Part shown: piece by piece, positions 53,661 to 63,628 of the stretch
How the letters are laid out: each line of letters begins with the position of its first letter
How positions within the stretch are numbered: position 1 is the first letter of the stretch
Source: Aquabacterium sp. CECT 9606
GTDB taxonomy: Bacteria; Pseudomonadota; Gammaproteobacteria; Burkholderiales; Burkholderiaceae_C
NCBI RefSeq assembly: GCF_918741295.1
Contig: NZ_CAKKNB010000002.1
Span: 744,001-808,000 of the forward strand
Length of the DNA stretch: 64,000 bases
Reading direction: 5' to 3'
Program-made: the position numbers and the translations under genes
The notes under the pieces: generated by a model
Databases searched by the model: none
What the model saw: the letters and a program-made list of their open reading frames with translations, nothing else
What the model was told of the DNA's origin: nothing

Positions 53661-54094
53661 TGGAACTCAATACCATCAAGCCCGCCTCGGGTTCGAAGCA
53701 TTCCAAGCGCCGTGTCGGCCGCGGGATCGGTTCGGGTCTGGGCAAGACCGCAGGTCGCGGTCACAAAGGTCAAAAGTCGCGTTCGGGTGGCTACCACAAG
53801 GTTGGTTTCGAAGGCGGTCAAATGCCTTTGCAACGTCGCCTGCCCAAGCGCGGTTTCAAGTCGCATCTGCTGAAGTACAACGCGCAGATCACTTTGACCG
53901 ATCTGGAACTGCTGAGCGTCGGCGAAGTTGACATCCTCACCCTGAAGCAAGCCGGTCTGGTGCCGCAAATTGCCAAGGTCGTGAAGGTGATCAAGACTGG
54001 CGAACTCACCAAGAAGGTGTCCCTCAAGGGCATCGGCGCGACTGCAGCTGCAAAGGTGGCCATCGAGGCTGCTGGTGGCGCGATCGCCGAGTGA
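53660..54094 (+). CDS. rplO: 50S ribosomal protein L15
   Basis: A 144-residue L15, a late assembly protein. The Gly/Arg/Lys-rich N-terminal extension ([15 protein letters not shown]) and C-terminal A-A-G-G-A-I are characteristic. It overlaps rpmD by 1 bp. Confidence 0.98.
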   Translation: MELNTIKPASGSKHSKRRVGRGIGSGLGKTAGRGHKGQKSRSGGYHKVGFEGGQMPLQRRLPKRGFKSHLLKYNAQITLTDLELLSVGEVDILTLKQAGLVPQIAKVVKVIKTGELTKKVSLKGIGATAAAKVAIEAAGGAIAE

Positions 54095-54120
54095 TGTTGG
54101 CTGACTGAACGGATTCAAGC

Positions 54121-55431
54121 GTGGCGACTTCTCCCAATCAACTGGCTCAAAGCGGAAAATTCGGCGACCTTCAACGTCGTCTGGTTTTCCTGCTGCTGGC
54201 GCTGGTCGTTTACCGCATCGGGGCGCACATCCCCGTGCCTGGTATCGACCCGGCCCAGTTGCAACAGTTGTTCAAGGGCCAGCAAGGCGGCATCCTGAGT
54301 CTGTTCAACATGTTTTCGGGCGGTGCGTTGTCGCGCTTCACCGTCTTTGCGCTGGGCATCATGCCCTACATCTCGGCGTCCATCATCATGCAGATGATGG
54401 GCTACGTGGTGCCCGCCCTCGAAGCCTTGAAAAAGGAAGGCGAGGCTGGTCGGCGCAAGACGACGCAGTACACACGCTACGCCACCCTTGGTTTGGCCTT
54501 GTTCCAGTCTTTCGGCATTGCCGTGGCTTTGGAAGGAACCGCTGGCCTGGTCATCAGTCCAGGCATGGGGTTCCGTTTCACCACGATGATGAGTCTGACA
54601 GCAGGCACGATGTTCCTGATGTGGCTGGGTGAGCAGATCACCGAGCGCGGTCTGGGCAACGGTATCTCGATACTGATTTTTGGCGGTATCGCTGCAGGCT
54701 TGCCTGGCGCCATCGCTGGTTTGTTCGGATTGGTTGGCAACGGTGCGATGAGCATCCCTGCGGCGATCTTCATCGTGCTGCTGATCGTCCTGGTGACTTA
54801 TTTCGTGGTTTTCGTTGAACGTGGTCAACGCAAGATCCTGGTGAACTACGCCAAGCGTCAAGTCGGCAATCGCGTTTACGGTGGACAGTCGTCGCACCTG
54901 CCGTTGAAGGTCAACATGGCCGGTGTGATTCCACCGATTTTCGCTTCGTCGATCATCTTGCTGCCCACCACGGCAGTGGGTTGGTTCGCCACTGGTGAAA
55001 GCATGCGTTGGTTGAAGGACCTGGCTGGCATGTTGTCACCTGGTCAACCGATCTACGTGATTTTGTATTCTGTCGCCATCGTCTTCTTCTGCTTCTTCTA
55101 CACGGCCCTGGTGTTCAACAGCCGTGAAACTGCAGACAACCTGAAGAAGAGTGGTGCATTCATTCCCGGTATCCGCCCGGGTGATCAAACGGCGCGTTAC
55201 ATCGACAAGATTCTTGCGCGTTTGACCCTGGTGGGTGCGGTTTACATCACGGCCGTGTGCCTGTTGCCCGAGTTCCTCGTGCTCAAGTACAACGTCCCTT
55301 TCTACTTCGGCGGGACCTCGCTCTTGATCATCGTGGTGGTCACGATGGACTTCTGGGCCCAGGTTCAGTCTTATCTGATGTCTCAGCAGTATGAATCGCT
55401 GCTGAAAAAGGCAAACTTTAAATCGAGCTGA
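54121..55431 (+). CDS. secY: protein translocase subunit SecY
   Basis: A 436-residue ten-helix channel subunit of the Sec translocon. The second-helix region ([10 protein letters not shown]), the large cytoplasmic loop and the E-R-G-Q-R-K-I-L segment are conserved. It starts with GTG 26 bp after rplO, its normal place in spc operons. Confidence 0.98.
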   Translation: MATSPNQLAQSGKFGDLQRRLVFLLLALVVYRIGAHIPVPGIDPAQLQQLFKGQQGGILSLFNMFSGGALSRFTVFALGIMPYISASIIMQMMGYVVPALEALKKEGEAGRRKTTQYTRYATLGLALFQSFGIAVALEGTAGLVISPGMGFRFTTMMSLTAGTMFLMWLGEQITERGLGNGISILIFGGIAAGLPGAIAGLFGLVGNGAMSIPAAIFIVLLIVLVTYFVVFVERGQRKILVNYAKRQVGNRVYGGQSSHLPLKVNMAGVIPPIFASSIILLPTTAVGWFATGESMRWLKDLAGMLSPGQPIYVILYSVAIVFFCFFYTALVFNSRETADNLKKSGAFIPGIRPGDQTARYIDKILARLTLVGAVYITAVCLLPEFLVLKYNVPFYFGGTSLLIIVVVTMDFWAQVQSYLMSQQYESLLKKANFKSS

Positions 55432-55466
55432 TCGCGGTGACGCAGGTCAATGCAACTTAGGAAAAC

Positions 55467-55685
55467 ATGTCGAAAGACGACGTCATCCAGATGCAGGGTG
55501 AAATTCTGGAAAATCTCCCGAATGCCACCTTTCGCGTGAAGCTTGAGAACGGGCACGTGGTTCTCGGTCACATTTCCGGCAAAATGCGCATGCACTACAT
55601 CCGCATCCTGCCAGGCGATAAAGTGACCGTGGAGCTCACGCCCTATGATTTGAGTCGTGCTCGCATCGTATTCCGGGCGAAGTGA
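55467..55685 (+). CDS. infA: translation initiation factor IF-1
   Basis: A 72-residue OB-fold factor that binds the 30S A site. The core [12 protein letters not shown] and R-I-L-P-G-D-K-V are intact. It lies between secY and rpmJ, an order common in Betaproteobacteria. Confidence 0.98.
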   Translation: MSKDDVIQMQGEILENLPNATFRVKLENGHVVLGHISGKMRMHYIRILPGDKVTVELTPYDLSRARIVFRAK

Positions 55686-55723
55686 GTTGAGTTTTTGTTG
55701 ACCCCGGAAACGTGGGCGAATTT

Positions 55724-55740
55724 CCGTTGAGTTTCAACGG
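55724..55740 (+). other. small hairpin between infA and rpmJ
   Basis: CCGTTGA and TCAACGG pair around GTT in the 69 bp gap before rpmJ. It ends 14 bp before the start codon and may affect translation of L36. No T-run follows. Confidence 0.4.
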
Positions 55741-55754
55741 TCCAGGAGAAGATC

Positions 55755-55868
55755 ATGAAAGTTTCGGCTTCCGTCAAAGTGATGTGCCGCAATTGCAAAA
55801 TCATCCGTCGCAAGGGTGTGGTTCGTGTGATTTGCACGGATCCCCGCCACAAGCAACGCCAGGGTTGA
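55755..55868 (+). CDS. rpmJ: 50S ribosomal protein L36
   Basis: A 37-residue L36. The zinc site is complete, with Cys11, Cys14, Cys27 and His32, so this is the zinc-binding (C+) form. AGGAG lies 9 bp upstream of the ATG. It fits between infA and rpsM. Confidence 0.97.
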   Translation: MKVSASVKVMCRNCKIIRRKGVVRVICTDPRHKQRQG

Positions 55869-55907
55869 TCCTGGTTTAGCGACGACACACGCCTTCAGAG
55901 GACAGTT

Positions 55908-56270
55908 ATGGCACGTATTGCTGGCATCAACATTCCGCCGCATAAGCACACCGAAATCGGTTTGACTTCTATTTACGGCATCGGTCGCACCACTGCGCAG
56001 AAAATCTGCACGGTGAGCGGCATCCCGTTCAACAAGAAGATCAAAGACCTGACGGACGGCGATTTGGAAAAAATCCGGGACGAAGTGGCAAAGATCACCA
56101 TTGAAGGTGACCTGCGTCGCGAAATCTCGATCAACATCAAGCGTTTGATGGACTTGGGCTGCTACCGCGGCTTCCGTCACCGTCGTGGCTTGCCCATGCG
56201 CGGTCAACGCACCCGCACCAATGCACGTACCCGCAAGGGCCCGCGCAAGTCGATCGCTGGTAAGAAGTGA
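55908..56270 (+). CDS. rpsM: 30S ribosomal protein S13
   Basis: A 120-residue S13 in the head of the small subunit, contacting the P-site t[12 protein letters not shown] at the start and [14 protein letters not shown] near the end are diagnostic. It opens the alpha-operon part of the block. Confidence 0.98.
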   Translation: MARIAGINIPPHKHTEIGLTSIYGIGRTTAQKICTVSGIPFNKKIKDLTDGDLEKIRDEVAKITIEGDLRREISINIKRLMDLGCYRGFRHRRGLPMRGQRTRTNARTRKGPRKSIAGKK

Positions 56271-56312
56271 TCGTCTGGGTGTCGCCGTTCATTAAGATGA
56301 GAGAAGATAACC

Positions 56313-56717
56313 ATGGCTAAAGCACCTGCCAACACGGCAGCACGTCGTGTGAGCAAGAAGGTCCGCAAGAACATCGCGGACGGCATCGCTCACGTGCATG
56401 CGTCGTTCAACAACACGATCATCACGATCACCGACCGCCAAGGTAATTCCCTGGCGTGGGCGTCGAGTGGTGGTCAGGGTTTCAAGGGCTCGCGCAAGTC
56501 CACTCCTTTCGCTGCCCAGGTGGCCGCTGAAGTGGCTGGTCGTGCTGCCCAAGAACAAGGCATCAAGAACCTGGACGTCGAGATCAAGGGCCCCGGTCCT
56601 GGTCGCGAATCCTCGGTCCGCGCTTTGGCCGCTCTCGGCATCCGGATCAACATGATCTCTGACGTGACGCCAGTGCCCCACAACGGCTGCCGTCCTCAGA
56701 AGCGTCGTCGTATCTGA
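56313..56717 (+). CDS. rpsK: 30S ribosomal protein S11
   Basis: A 134-residue S11 on the platform of the small subunit. [13 protein letters not shown] and [12 protein letters not shown] are family signatures. It ends the rpsM-rpsK pair; rpsD follows only after 339 bp. Confidence 0.98.
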   Translation: MAKAPANTAARRVSKKVRKNIADGIAHVHASFNNTIITITDRQGNSLAWASSGGQGFKGSRKSTPFAAQVAAEVAGRAAQEQGIKNLDVEIKGPGPGRESSVRALAALGIRINMISDVTPVPHNGCRPQKRRRI

Positions 56718-56768
56718 TGTGACATCGGGCCTCGTGCGTGTCCTGTTCACAGGGCGCGGCCGAGGTCT

Positions 56769-56798
56769 CATTGTTTGGGGCGTTCACCCCAAGCAATG
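56769..56798 (+). terminator. hairpin after rpsK
   Basis: CATTGTTTGGGG (56769-56780) pairs with CCCCAAGCAATG (56787-56798) with one wobble and loop CGTTCA. No T-run follows; attenuation or processing is possible. Confidence 0.5.
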
Positions 56799-56834
56799 TT
56801 GCAGAAAATGCTCAATGAAACTGTTCGCAGCTTC

Positions 56835-56862
56835 TTGAGTATTTTTTTGCAACTGTTATACT
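56835..56862 (+). promoter_or_regulatory. promoter upstream of rpsD
   Basis: TTGAGT (56835-56840) and TATACT (56857-56862) are 16 bp apart, a good sigma-70 match in otherwise GC-rich DNA. It would drive rpsD-rpoA-rplQ. Confidence 0.6.
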
Positions 56863-57056
56863 CGCGAGTTCTCTGCACCTGACTGGGTGCGCTTTGTGTT
56901 GGTGGGCCATCAAGGTCCTTGGCACGTAGGCGTGCGCAGGCAGGTTATCGAAGCCCACCGTCTGAGCGATTCGAACAATATCCGCCAGACTCGCGTCGGC
57001 CATTGATGGACTTCCGGTCCTCAAACTGACGTCAGACAGACCCCAAGGAAAAGCAC

Positions 57057-57680
57057 GTGGCACGTTACCTCGGACCCAAGGCCAAACTGGCCCGCCGTGA
57101 AGGCACCGACCTGTTTTTGAAGAGCGCTCGTCGCCCCATCAGCGACAAGGCTAAATTCGACACCAAACCCGGCCAACACGGCCGCACGTCTGGTTCGCGC
57201 ACCTCGGACTTCGGTCTGCAACTGCGCGAAAAGCAAAAAGTCAAGCGCATGTACGGCGTGCTGGAGCGTCAGTTCCGCCGCTACTTCGCCGAAGCCGATC
57301 GCCGCAAGGGCAACACGGGCTCGAACCTGTTGTTCCTGCTGGAATCGCGCCTGGACAATGTCGTTTACCGCATGGGCTTTGCCTCCACCCGCGCCGAAGC
57401 ACGTCAATTGACGTCGCACAAGGGTGTGACCGTGAACGGTCAAGTGGTGAACATTCCCTCGTACAACGTGAAGACCGGCGATGTGGTGGGCGTGCGCGAA
57501 AAAGCCAAGAAGCAGGTTCGCGTTCTGGAGGCACTGAAGCTGGCCGAGTCCATCGGCATGCCAGCTTGGGTGCAAGTGGACAACACCAAGCTGGAAGGTG
57601 TTTTCAAGAAGACCCCGGACCGCGATGAATTCGGCGCCGACATCAACGAATCGTTGATCGTCGAACTGTATTCGCGTTGA
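57057..57680 (+). CDS. rpsD: 30S ribosomal protein S4
   Basis: A 207-residue S4, a primary 16S rRNA binder. The N-terminal [18 protein letters not shown] and the S4 RNA-binding domain (about 97-160, [13 protein letters not shown]) are intact. It starts with GTG behind AAGGA. An own promoter lies in the gap upstream. Confidence 0.98.
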   Translation: MARYLGPKAKLARREGTDLFLKSARRPISDKAKFDTKPGQHGRTSGSRTSDFGLQLREKQKVKRMYGVLERQFRRYFAEADRRKGNTGSNLLFLLESRLDNVVYRMGFASTRAEARQLTSHKGVTVNGQVVNIPSYNVKTGDVVGVREKAKKQVRVLEALKLAESIGMPAWVQVDNTKLEGVFKKTPDRDEFGADINESLIVELYSR

Positions 57681-57747
57681 TTCGCACATCAGCTGCGCTT
57701 CACGGCCTTGGGTCGTGTCGCGCGGCTTTGTGCGTTTTGTTTTCAAG

Positions 57748-57768
57748 ACCGGAGCATGTTGCTCCGGT
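57748..57768 (+). other. hairpin between rpsD and rpoA
   Basis: ACCGGAGC and GCTCCGGT form a perfect 8-bp stem with loop ATGTT, 67 bp after rpsD. No T-run follows, so it is more likely an mRNA-processing or stability element than a terminator. Confidence 0.5.
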
Positions 57769-57822
57769 TGGTCCAGCAGCCTTATCGGTGTAACGAGCCG
57801 AGGGTATTGACAGGAAGAGCTC

Positions 57823-58809
57823 ATGCAAACCAATTTGCTGAAACCCAAAGCCATTCAGGTGGAGCCCTTGGGCGGCCACCGTGCCAAAGTGACCCTCGAG
57901 CCGTTCGAGCGTGGCTATGGCCATACCCTGGGCAACGCCTTGCGCCGCGTCCTGTTGTCTTCAATGGTGGGTTTTGCTCCAACAGAAGTGACCATCGCGG
58001 GCGTGCTGCACGAGTACTCGACCGTTGACGGCGTTCAAGAAGACGTCGTTCACATCATGTTGAACCTCAAGGGCGTGGTCTTCCGTCTGCACAACCGCGA
58101 CGAAGTGACCCTGGTGCTGCGCAAGGACGGCGAAGGCCCTGTCACCGCTGCTGACATCCAGACCCCCCACGACGTTGAGATCGTCAACCCCAACCACGTG
58201 ATCGCTCACCTGTCGCACGGCGGCAAGCTGGACATGCAGATCAAGGTGGAAAAGGGCCGTGGCTATGTGCCTGGCAACATCCGCCGCTATGGCGACGAAA
58301 GCACCAAGGCCATCGGCCGCATTGTGCTGGACGCGTCGTTCTCGCCGGTTCGCCGCGTGAGCTACACGGTCGAAAGCGCCCGTGTTGAACAGCGTACCGA
58401 CCTGGACAAGCTGGTCATGGAAATCGAAACCAATGGCGCCATTTCGCCCGAGGAAGCGATCCGTGCTTCGGCCAAGATCCTGGTGGAGCAGCTCGCGGTG
58501 TTCGCGCAACTGGAAGGCAGCGAGATCGCCGCGTTCGATGCGCCCGCCAAGTCGGCTCAGAACTTCGATCCGATCCTGCTGCGCCCTGTCGACGAGCTGG
58601 AGCTGACCGTGCGTTCGGCCAACTGCCTGAAGGCCGAAAACATCTACTACATCGGCGATCTGATCCAGCGCACCGAGACCGAGCTGCTCAAGACCCCGAA
58701 TCTGGGTCGCAAGTCGCTGAACGAAATCAAGGAAGTCCTGGCTTCGCGTGGTCTGGCTCTGGGTTCGCGCCTGGAAAGCTGGCCTCCCCAAGGTCTCGAC
58801 AAGCGTTGA
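57823..58809 (+). CDS. rpoA: RNA polymerase alpha subunit
   Basis: A 328-residue alpha subunit. The N-terminal dimer domain ([17 protein letters not shown]) and the C-terminal domain that binds UP elements and activators ([16 protein letters not shown]) are complete. It follows rpsD by 142 bp. Confidence 0.98.
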   Translation: MQTNLLKPKAIQVEPLGGHRAKVTLEPFERGYGHTLGNALRRVLLSSMVGFAPTEVTIAGVLHEYSTVDGVQEDVVHIMLNLKGVVFRLHNRDEVTLVLRKDGEGPVTAADIQTPHDVEIVNPNHVIAHLSHGGKLDMQIKVEKGRGYVPGNIRRYGDESTKAIGRIVLDASFSPVRRVSYTVESARVEQRTDLDKLVMEIETNGAISPEEAIRASAKILVEQLAVFAQLEGSEIAAFDAPAKSAQNFDPILLRPVDELELTVRSANCLKAENIYYIGDLIQRTETELLKTPNLGRKSLNEIKEVLASRGLALGSRLESWPPQGLDKR

Positions 58810-58878
58810 TTGATTGAAGAAGAAATGGGTGGTGAGTCTGGCACCAGACCGCTGCCCGGTGCACCCGGCGGTACCTTG

Positions 58879-58896
58879 AACCGGCCGCCGGTTTTT
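58879..58896 (+). terminator. short hairpin between rpoA and rplQ
   Basis: AACCGG (58879-58884) and CCGGTT (58888-58893) with loop CCG, followed by TTTAT. It is a weak intrinsic-terminator shape that could lower rplQ relative to rpoA. Confidence 0.4.
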
Positions 58897-58919
58897 ATAA
58901 AGTAAGAAAGGAAAGCACC

Positions 58920-59321
58920 ATGCGTCACGGACACGGACTCCGTAAACTGAACCGCACCTCGTCACACCGTTTGGCGATGCTGCGCAACATGGCCAACTCG
59001 CTGATCCAGCACGAGGCCATCAAGACCACCGTCCCCAAGGCCAAGGAATTGCGCCGCGTGGTCGAGCCCCTGATCACCCTGGCCAAGAACCCTACCTTGG
59101 CAAACAAGCGCCTGGCGTTTGACCGCCTGCGCGACCGCGACAATGTGGTCAAACTGTTCAACGTGCTGGGCCCTCGTTTCGCTGCGCGTCCCGGTGGTTA
59201 CACCCGGATCCTGAAAATGGGCTTCCGCGTGGGCGACAACGCCCCCATGGCTTACGTTGAGCTGGTTGAGCGCACTGAAGCAGCCGATGCGGTTGCCGAC
59301 GACCAAGGCAATAACGCGTAA
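58920..59321 (+). CDS. rplQ: 50S ribosomal protein L17
   Basis: A 133-residue L17, last gene of the alpha operon. [17 protein letters not shown] at the start is the family signature. A strong terminator lies 40 bp after its stop. Confidence 0.98.
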   Translation: MRHGHGLRKLNRTSSHRLAMLRNMANSLIQHEAIKTTVPKAKELRRVVEPLITLAKNPTLANKRLAFDRLRDRDNVVKLFNVLGPRFAARPGGYTRILKMGFRVGDNAPMAYVELVERTEAADAVADDQGNNA

Positions 59322-59361
59322 GCATTTGCCACCAAACGCCGTTCACGCGGCGGTTGCAAAC

Positions 59362-59388
59362 AAAGGGCCGGCATTGCTGGCCCTTTTG
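59362..59388 (+). terminator. intrinsic terminator after rplQ
   Basis: AAAGGGCC (59362-59369) pairs with GGCCCTTT (59379-59386), extended inward by a GU and two GC pairs around ATT, and followed by a short T-run. It ends the ribosomal block. Confidence 0.8.
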
Positions 59389-59477
59389 CATTCCGGGCGC
59401 ATGACCCGTTTGGTAAGCACGCATTGCCTTCTGTCGGTGCATGTTGGAGCCAGTGGTGCACGATCTGCACAAAAAGC

Positions 59478-59505
59478 GTGACAAATATAAAAAGCGTGCT
59501 ATAGT
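59478..59505 (+). promoter_or_regulatory. promoter of tRNA-fMet
   Basis: GTGACA (59478-59483) and TATAGT (59500-59505) are 16 bp apart and 12 bp before the tRNA. A direct repeat of AAAAAGCGTG at 59471-59480 and 59489-59498 spans the -35 and spacer. Confidence 0.7.
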
Positions 59506-59517
59506 CTAATTCTCTGT

Positions 59518-59594
<77 letters not shown>

Positions 59595-59605
59595 AAATAA
59601 GAAGC

Positions 59606-59631
59606 AAAAGCCGACCCAAGGGTCGGCTTTT
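59606..59631 (+). terminator. intrinsic terminator after tRNA-fMet
   Basis: AAAAGCCGACCC (59606-59617) and GGGTCGGCTTTT (59620-59631) are perfect complements with a 2-nt centre; the right arm ends in a T-run. Confidence 0.88.
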
Positions 59632-59787
59632 GTCTTTGTGGCTTCATGCGCCGGGCAGGGTGCAGCCCGAGCCAAATCAAACGCCGCGCGATTACAATCG
59701 AAGGTTTTCCGGCGGTGGCACCATGCCTGGTGTCGCAGGGCTGGCTGCAAAACGAATAATTTAGACAATTCCCCGAAAGGACTTCCC

Positions 59788-60711
59788 ATGTCGATGGACG
59801 ATCGCGACGGCAAAATCTGGATGGATGGCCAGATGGTGGAGTGGCGCGATGCCAAGATCCATGTGTTGACCCACACCCTGCACTACGGCTGCGGCGTGTT
59901 CGAAGGCGTGCGTGCCTACAACACCACCCAAGGGCCGGCGATCTTCCGCATTCGGGAGCACACCGAGCGCTTGTTCAACAGCGCCAAGATCCTGCGCATG
60001 AAGATCCCCTTCAGCTTCGACGAGGTGGTCAAGGCGCAATTGGACGTGGTCCGCGAGAACAAGCTGGAGAGCTGCTACCTGCGTCCGCTGGCATGGCTGG
60101 GGTCCGAGAAGATGGGCGTGAGCCCTAAGGGTGCCAAGGTACACCTGATGGTGGCAGCCTGGCCTTGGGGTGCTTATTTGGGCGAGGATGGTCTCAAGCG
60201 CGGCATCCGCGTCAAAACTTCCAGCTACACGCGCCACCACGTCAACATCACGATGACGCAGGCCAAGGCGGTGAGCAACTACACCAACTCGATCCTGGCC
60301 AATCTGGAAGTCACCGACGAGGGCTACGACGAGGCCCTGCTGCTCGACTCGAGCGGCTTTGTCAGCGAAGGCGCCGGTGAGAACATCTTCATTGTGAAGA
60401 ACGGCAAGCTGTACACGCCCGACCTGTCGGCCGGCGCGCTCAATGGCATCACCCGCAACACGATCTTCGCGATTTGCCAGGACCTGGGTCTGGAAATTCG
60501 CGAGAAGCGCATCACGCGCGACGAGGTCTACATCTGCGACGAGGCCTTCTTCACGGGCACCGCCGCCGAAGTGACGCCCATCCGCGAACTGGACCGCATC
60601 GAGATCGGTGAGGGCTCGCGTGGGCCCATCACCGAGAAAATCCAGAGCGCGTTCTTCGACATTGTCAACGGCCGCAACCCCAAGTACGCCGAGTGGCTGA
60701 CCAAGGTCTGA
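59788..60711 (+). CDS. ilvE: branched-chain amino acid aminotransferase
   Basis: A 307-residue class IV PLP aminotransferase that makes valine, leucine and isoleucine from their keto acids. The PLP lysine is in T-Q-A-K-A-V-S-N-Y (about residue 160), and E-G-A-G-E-N-I-F and G-I-T-R-N-T are conserved. I chose the ATG at 59788, behind GAAAGGA; the longer frame has no family-like sequence. A TACAAT -10 lies at 59693-59698. Confidence 0.96.
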   Translation: MSMDDRDGKIWMDGQMVEWRDAKIHVLTHTLHYGCGVFEGVRAYNTTQGPAIFRIREHTERLFNSAKILRMKIPFSFDEVVKAQLDVVRENKLESCYLRPLAWLGSEKMGVSPKGAKVHLMVAAWPWGAYLGEDGLKRGIRVKTSSYTRHHVNITMTQAKAVSNYTNSILANLEVTDEGYDEALLLDSSGFVSEGAGENIFIVKNGKLYTPDLSAGALNGITRNTIFAICQDLGLEIREKRITRDEVYICDEAFFTGTAAEVTPIRELDRIEIGEGSRGPITEKIQSAFFDIVNGRNPKYAEWLTKV

Positions 60712-60724
60712 GGAGCAACACGCC

Positions 60725-60946
60725 ATGAGCACGACTGCACAAGCCCAAGCCTTGGTTGAGGTGACCGCGCATGAGTTGCAAGGCCCGGGGGTGGTGTTCT
60801 GCCCCAACCCCAAGATGCCTTTGTGGAGCAACCACCCCCGTGTCTACATTGATGTGGTCACGGCGGCAGCCGAAGGTGGACGGTGCCCCTATTGCGGCAC
60901 GGTCTACAAGCTTAAAGCCGGTGAGAAAGTTGGCCACGGCCATTGA
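60725..60946 (+). CDS. small zinc-finger protein (zf-CHCC)
   Basis: A 73-residue protein with a CHCC zinc site: Cys26, His37, and the C-P-Y-C pair near residues 54-57. It matches the zf-CHCC family, relatives of mitochondrial complex I subunit NDUFS6. It lies 13 bp after ilvE, presumably in one transcript. Its role in bacteria is not well known. Confidence 0.9.
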   Translation: MSTTAQAQALVEVTAHELQGPGVVFCPNPKMPLWSNHPRVYIDVVTAAAEGGRCPYCGTVYKLKAGEKVGHGH

Positions 60947-61200
60947 TCGACCGCGCCAGCGCTGACTTCTGGGTTGCTCTGGCCCGCGGAGATGGTCGGC
61001 CTGTCGGAGCGCCCGTGCGCTGCTGGCTTGCGGCCCAAGGGCCCTGGATGGAGCGGGGTTGAAGTTCTGCGCTGACCGCTCACGTTGTGCAGACCTCTTG
61101 CAAAATGTCCCTGGCTTGAGGCTGTGCCTCCTGTTTGGATGCTGCATTCTGGGAATGCTTTCACCCAGACCGGTGGCCGCCCCCTACAATCCCGGCCATC

Positions 61201-62085
61201 ATGAATATCAAGCGCGAATTCGTCCTGACCCTGTCGTGCCGCGACACGAAGGGCATCGTCCATGCCGTGGCCGGCCTGCTTTACCAGGCCGGGTGCAACA
61301 TCATCGACTCGCAGCAATTTGGCGATGTGCAGAACGAAGACAGCACGGGTCTGTTCTTCATGCGCGTGCATTTCGAGGCGCCCGAGCACTTGGCGGATGA
61401 AGCCACGTTGGCCAACCTGTTTGGCCATGTGCGCGAGCAATTCGCGATGACGGCGACGATTCGCGTGCAGTCGCGCAAACCACGCGTGATGATCATGGTC
61501 AGCAAACATGGGCACTGCCTGAATGATTTGCTGTTCAGGTGGAAGTCTGGGCAGTTGCCGGTGGAGATCCCAACCATCGTGTCGAACCACCCCGACTATG
61601 CCGAGCTGGCCGCCAGCTATGGCATTGCGTTTCACCACCTGCCATTGCCCACCGGGGCGGGCCCCGAGGTGAAACGCGCCCAAGAGCAACAGGTGGAGGC
61701 GCTGGTCGAACAAGAGGGCGTTGACCTGGTGGTGCTGGCGCGCTACATGCAAATCCTGAGCCCCGAGTTCTGCGCCTTCCTCAAGGGGCGGGCCATCAAC
61801 ATCCACCACAGCTTTTTACCCAGCTTCAAAGGGGCCAAGCCCTACTATCAGGCGCATGATCGGGGTGTGAAGCTGATCGGGGCAACGGCGCATTACGTGA
61901 CGGCGGATCTGGACGAGGGTCCGATCATCGAGCAGGATGTGGAACGTGTGGACCACACCTTGAGCCCCGAGGATTTCACCGCCGTTGGCCGAGATGTGGA
62001 ATGCGTGGTGTTGGCGCGTGCCGTGAAGTGGCATGTGGAGCACCGGGTGCTGATGAATGGCCACAAGACGGTGGTGTTTCGTTGA
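61201..62085 (+). CDS. purU: formyltetrahydrofolate deformylase
   Basis: A 294-residue enzyme that hydrolyses 10-formyltetrahydrofolate to formate and tetrahydrofolate, balancing one-carbon pools. An ACT domain (about 1-80) precedes the formyltransferase-like catalytic part, with I-N-I-H-H-S-F-L-P-S-F and D-E-G-P-I-I-E-Q-D. I chose the ATG at 61201; TACAAT at 61185-61190 is 10 nt before it. The 254 bp gap upstream (60947-61200) holds nothing else recognisable. Confidence 0.95.
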   Translation: MNIKREFVLTLSCRDTKGIVHAVAGLLYQAGCNIIDSQQFGDVQNEDSTGLFFMRVHFEAPEHLADEATLANLFGHVREQFAMTATIRVQSRKPRVMIMVSKHGHCLNDLLFRWKSGQLPVEIPTIVSNHPDYAELAASYGIAFHHLPLPTGAGPEVKRAQEQQVEALVEQEGVDLVVLARYMQILSPEFCAFLKGRAINIHHSFLPSFKGAKPYYQAHDRGVKLIGATAHYVTADLDEGPIIEQDVERVDHTLSPEDFTAVGRDVECVVLARAVKWHVEHRVLMNGHKTVVFR

Positions 62086-62128
62086 GCCCTGAATCGTTGT
62101 GTTCAACCCTGTTTGACGCTTGACAACC

Positions 62129-62587
62129 ATGAGTGATCCCCGTGCCCGCAAAGCTTCTCAGGCCGCGCTCATGGCGTCGGCGGACGACACGGAAGCCACC
62201 TTTTACGAGGCCTTGCAGCAAGGCGACCTGGAACGTTTGATGTCGGTGTGGTCCGACGATGACGAAATCGCTTGTGTGCACCCGGGAGGGCCCCGCGTGG
62301 TGGGCGAGGTGGCCATCCGTGGCACCTTCGAAGCCATCTTCGCGAATGGCCCTGTGCAAGTCAGCTTGCAGCAGGTGCGGCGCCTTGAAAGCGACCATTG
62401 CGAAGTCCACCACGTGCTGGAAAAAGTGCAGGCCTTGACCCCGGAGGGCTTGCAAACCGCCTTTGTTCTGGCCACGAATGTGTACATGCGGACCACGTTG
62501 GGGTGGCGCATGGTCTTGCACCATGCCAGCCCGGGTCAGGCCCACGAGCTGCAGGAGCTGGCCGAGCCGGCTGCCACCTTGCATTGA
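62129..62587 (+). CDS. NTF2-like (SnoaL/DUF4440-type) protein
   Basis: A 152-residue single-domain protein with the NTF2 cone fold. T-F-Y-E-A-L-Q-Q-G-D-L-E-R-L-M-S-V-W and C-V-H-P-G-G are the recognisable segments. Such domains bind small ligands or act as weak isomerases; no specific role can be read. I chose the ATG at 62129; a TTG lies 9 bp upstream. Confidence 0.8.
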   Translation: MSDPRARKASQAALMASADDTEATFYEALQQGDLERLMSVWSDDDEIACVHPGGPRVVGEVAIRGTFEAIFANGPVQVSLQQVRRLESDHCEVHHVLEKVQALTPEGLQTAFVLATNVYMRTTLGWRMVLHHASPGQAHELQELAEPAATLH

Positions 62588-62604
62588 CCCGGGTCAGCAA
62601 CACC

Positions 62605-63609
62605 ATGCAGTCATACAGGGCGCCGCGTTGGTTGGCAGGGCAAGGCAGTTGGGGCGGCAATGTGCAGACCATCTGGCCCGCGCTGTTTTCGCGGCCACAC
62701 ACCAGCCCGACACCCTCGAATGTGCCTTACCAAAGGCAGCGCTGGGACACGCCCGACGGAGACTTCATCGATGTGGACTTGCTGCCCGCGCCCAGTGTTG
62801 GCGCTGAAGCCTCGCCCTTGCTGGTGCTGTTCCATGGGCTGGAAGGCTCATCGCGCAGCCACTATGCGCTGGCGTTTGCCCATTGGGCCCGGGCGCGGGG
62901 CTGGTCATACGCGGTGCCGCATTTCAGGGGATGCTCTGGCGAGTTAAACCTGGGGCCGCGTTCTTACCATTCGGGTGATTTCGTGGAGATCGACTGGATC
63001 TTGCGGCGCCTGCTGGCCACCCATGGTGCCCCGATGGTGGCTGTGGGCATTTCGATGGGCGGCAATGCCTTGCTGCGGTGGGCCCAGGAGTCGGGCACGG
63101 AAGCCGTGAAAGTGGCCAAGGCGGTGGCGGCGGTGTCGTCCCCCCTGGACCTGGCGGCCGCGGGCGAGGCCATTGGGCGAGGTTTCAACCGGCAGGTTTA
63201 CACACGCATGTTCCTCAACTCGATGAAGCCCAAAGCCATGGCCAAGCTGGCGCAGTTTCCGGGCTTGTTCGATGAGCAGGCCCTTCGGGCGTCTCGGGAT
63301 CTGTTCGAGTTCGACAATGTGTTCACGGCGCCTTTGCACGGTTTCACGGGGACGCCGGACTATTGGGCACGGTGCTCTGCTCAGCCGCGTTTGAAGTTGA
63401 TCACAGGCGTGCCTGCCCTGGTGCTCAATGCCCGCAATGATCCTTTCATCCCCGGCGCCAGCTTGCCGCGGCCCGATGAGGTGGGCAAATGGGTGACTTT
63501 GTGGCAGCCTCAAGAGGGAGGCCATGTGGGCTTTCCGGCTGGGCCCATGCCCGGCCACGTGACCACCTTGCCCGAGGCTGTCGGGCCCTGGCTGGCGCAG
63601 CATCTTTGA
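62605..63609 (+). CDS. YheT/EMB8 family alpha/beta hydrolase
   Basis: A 334-residue hydrolase. The family opening W-G-G-N-V-Q-T-I-W-P-A is at about residue 17, and the nucleophile Ser is in V-G-I-S-M-G-G-N. The oxyanion segment is F-H-G-L-E-G-S. Substrate unknown. I chose the ATG at 62605; a TTG at 62584 that overlaps the previous stop is possible. Confidence 0.88.
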   Translation: MQSYRAPRWLAGQGSWGGNVQTIWPALFSRPHTSPTPSNVPYQRQRWDTPDGDFIDVDLLPAPSVGAEASPLLVLFHGLEGSSRSHYALAFAHWARARGWSYAVPHFRGCSGELNLGPRSYHSGDFVEIDWILRRLLATHGAPMVAVGISMGGNALLRWAQESGTEAVKVAKAVAAVSSPLDLAAAGEAIGRGFNRQVYTRMFLNSMKPKAMAKLAQFPGLFDEQALRASRDLFEFDNVFTAPLHGFTGTPDYWARCSAQPRLKLITGVPALVLNARNDPFIPGASLPRPDEVGKWVTLWQPQEGGHVGFPAGPMPGHVTTLPEAVGPWLAQHL

Positions 63610-63628
63610 CCGACCAACAGGGGATCGC

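Larger units (their letters stand above)
56718..57056 (+). other. non-coding leader region of rpsD
   Basis: This 339 bp gap between rpsK and rpsD holds a hairpin (56769-56798), a promoter (56835-56862) and a leader of about 190 nt. The leader includes a perfect 10-bp palindrome CTGACGTCAG at 57026-57035. No protein-coding frame looks real. In E. coli S4 represses its own operon through an RNA structure upstream of rpsM; this leader could be the counterpart, but that is untested. Confidence 0.5.

Noticed and set aside
56812..57063. Minus-strand 83-codon frame in the rpsD leader
   Set aside because: No family pattern, and it covers a promoter and a likely structured leader.
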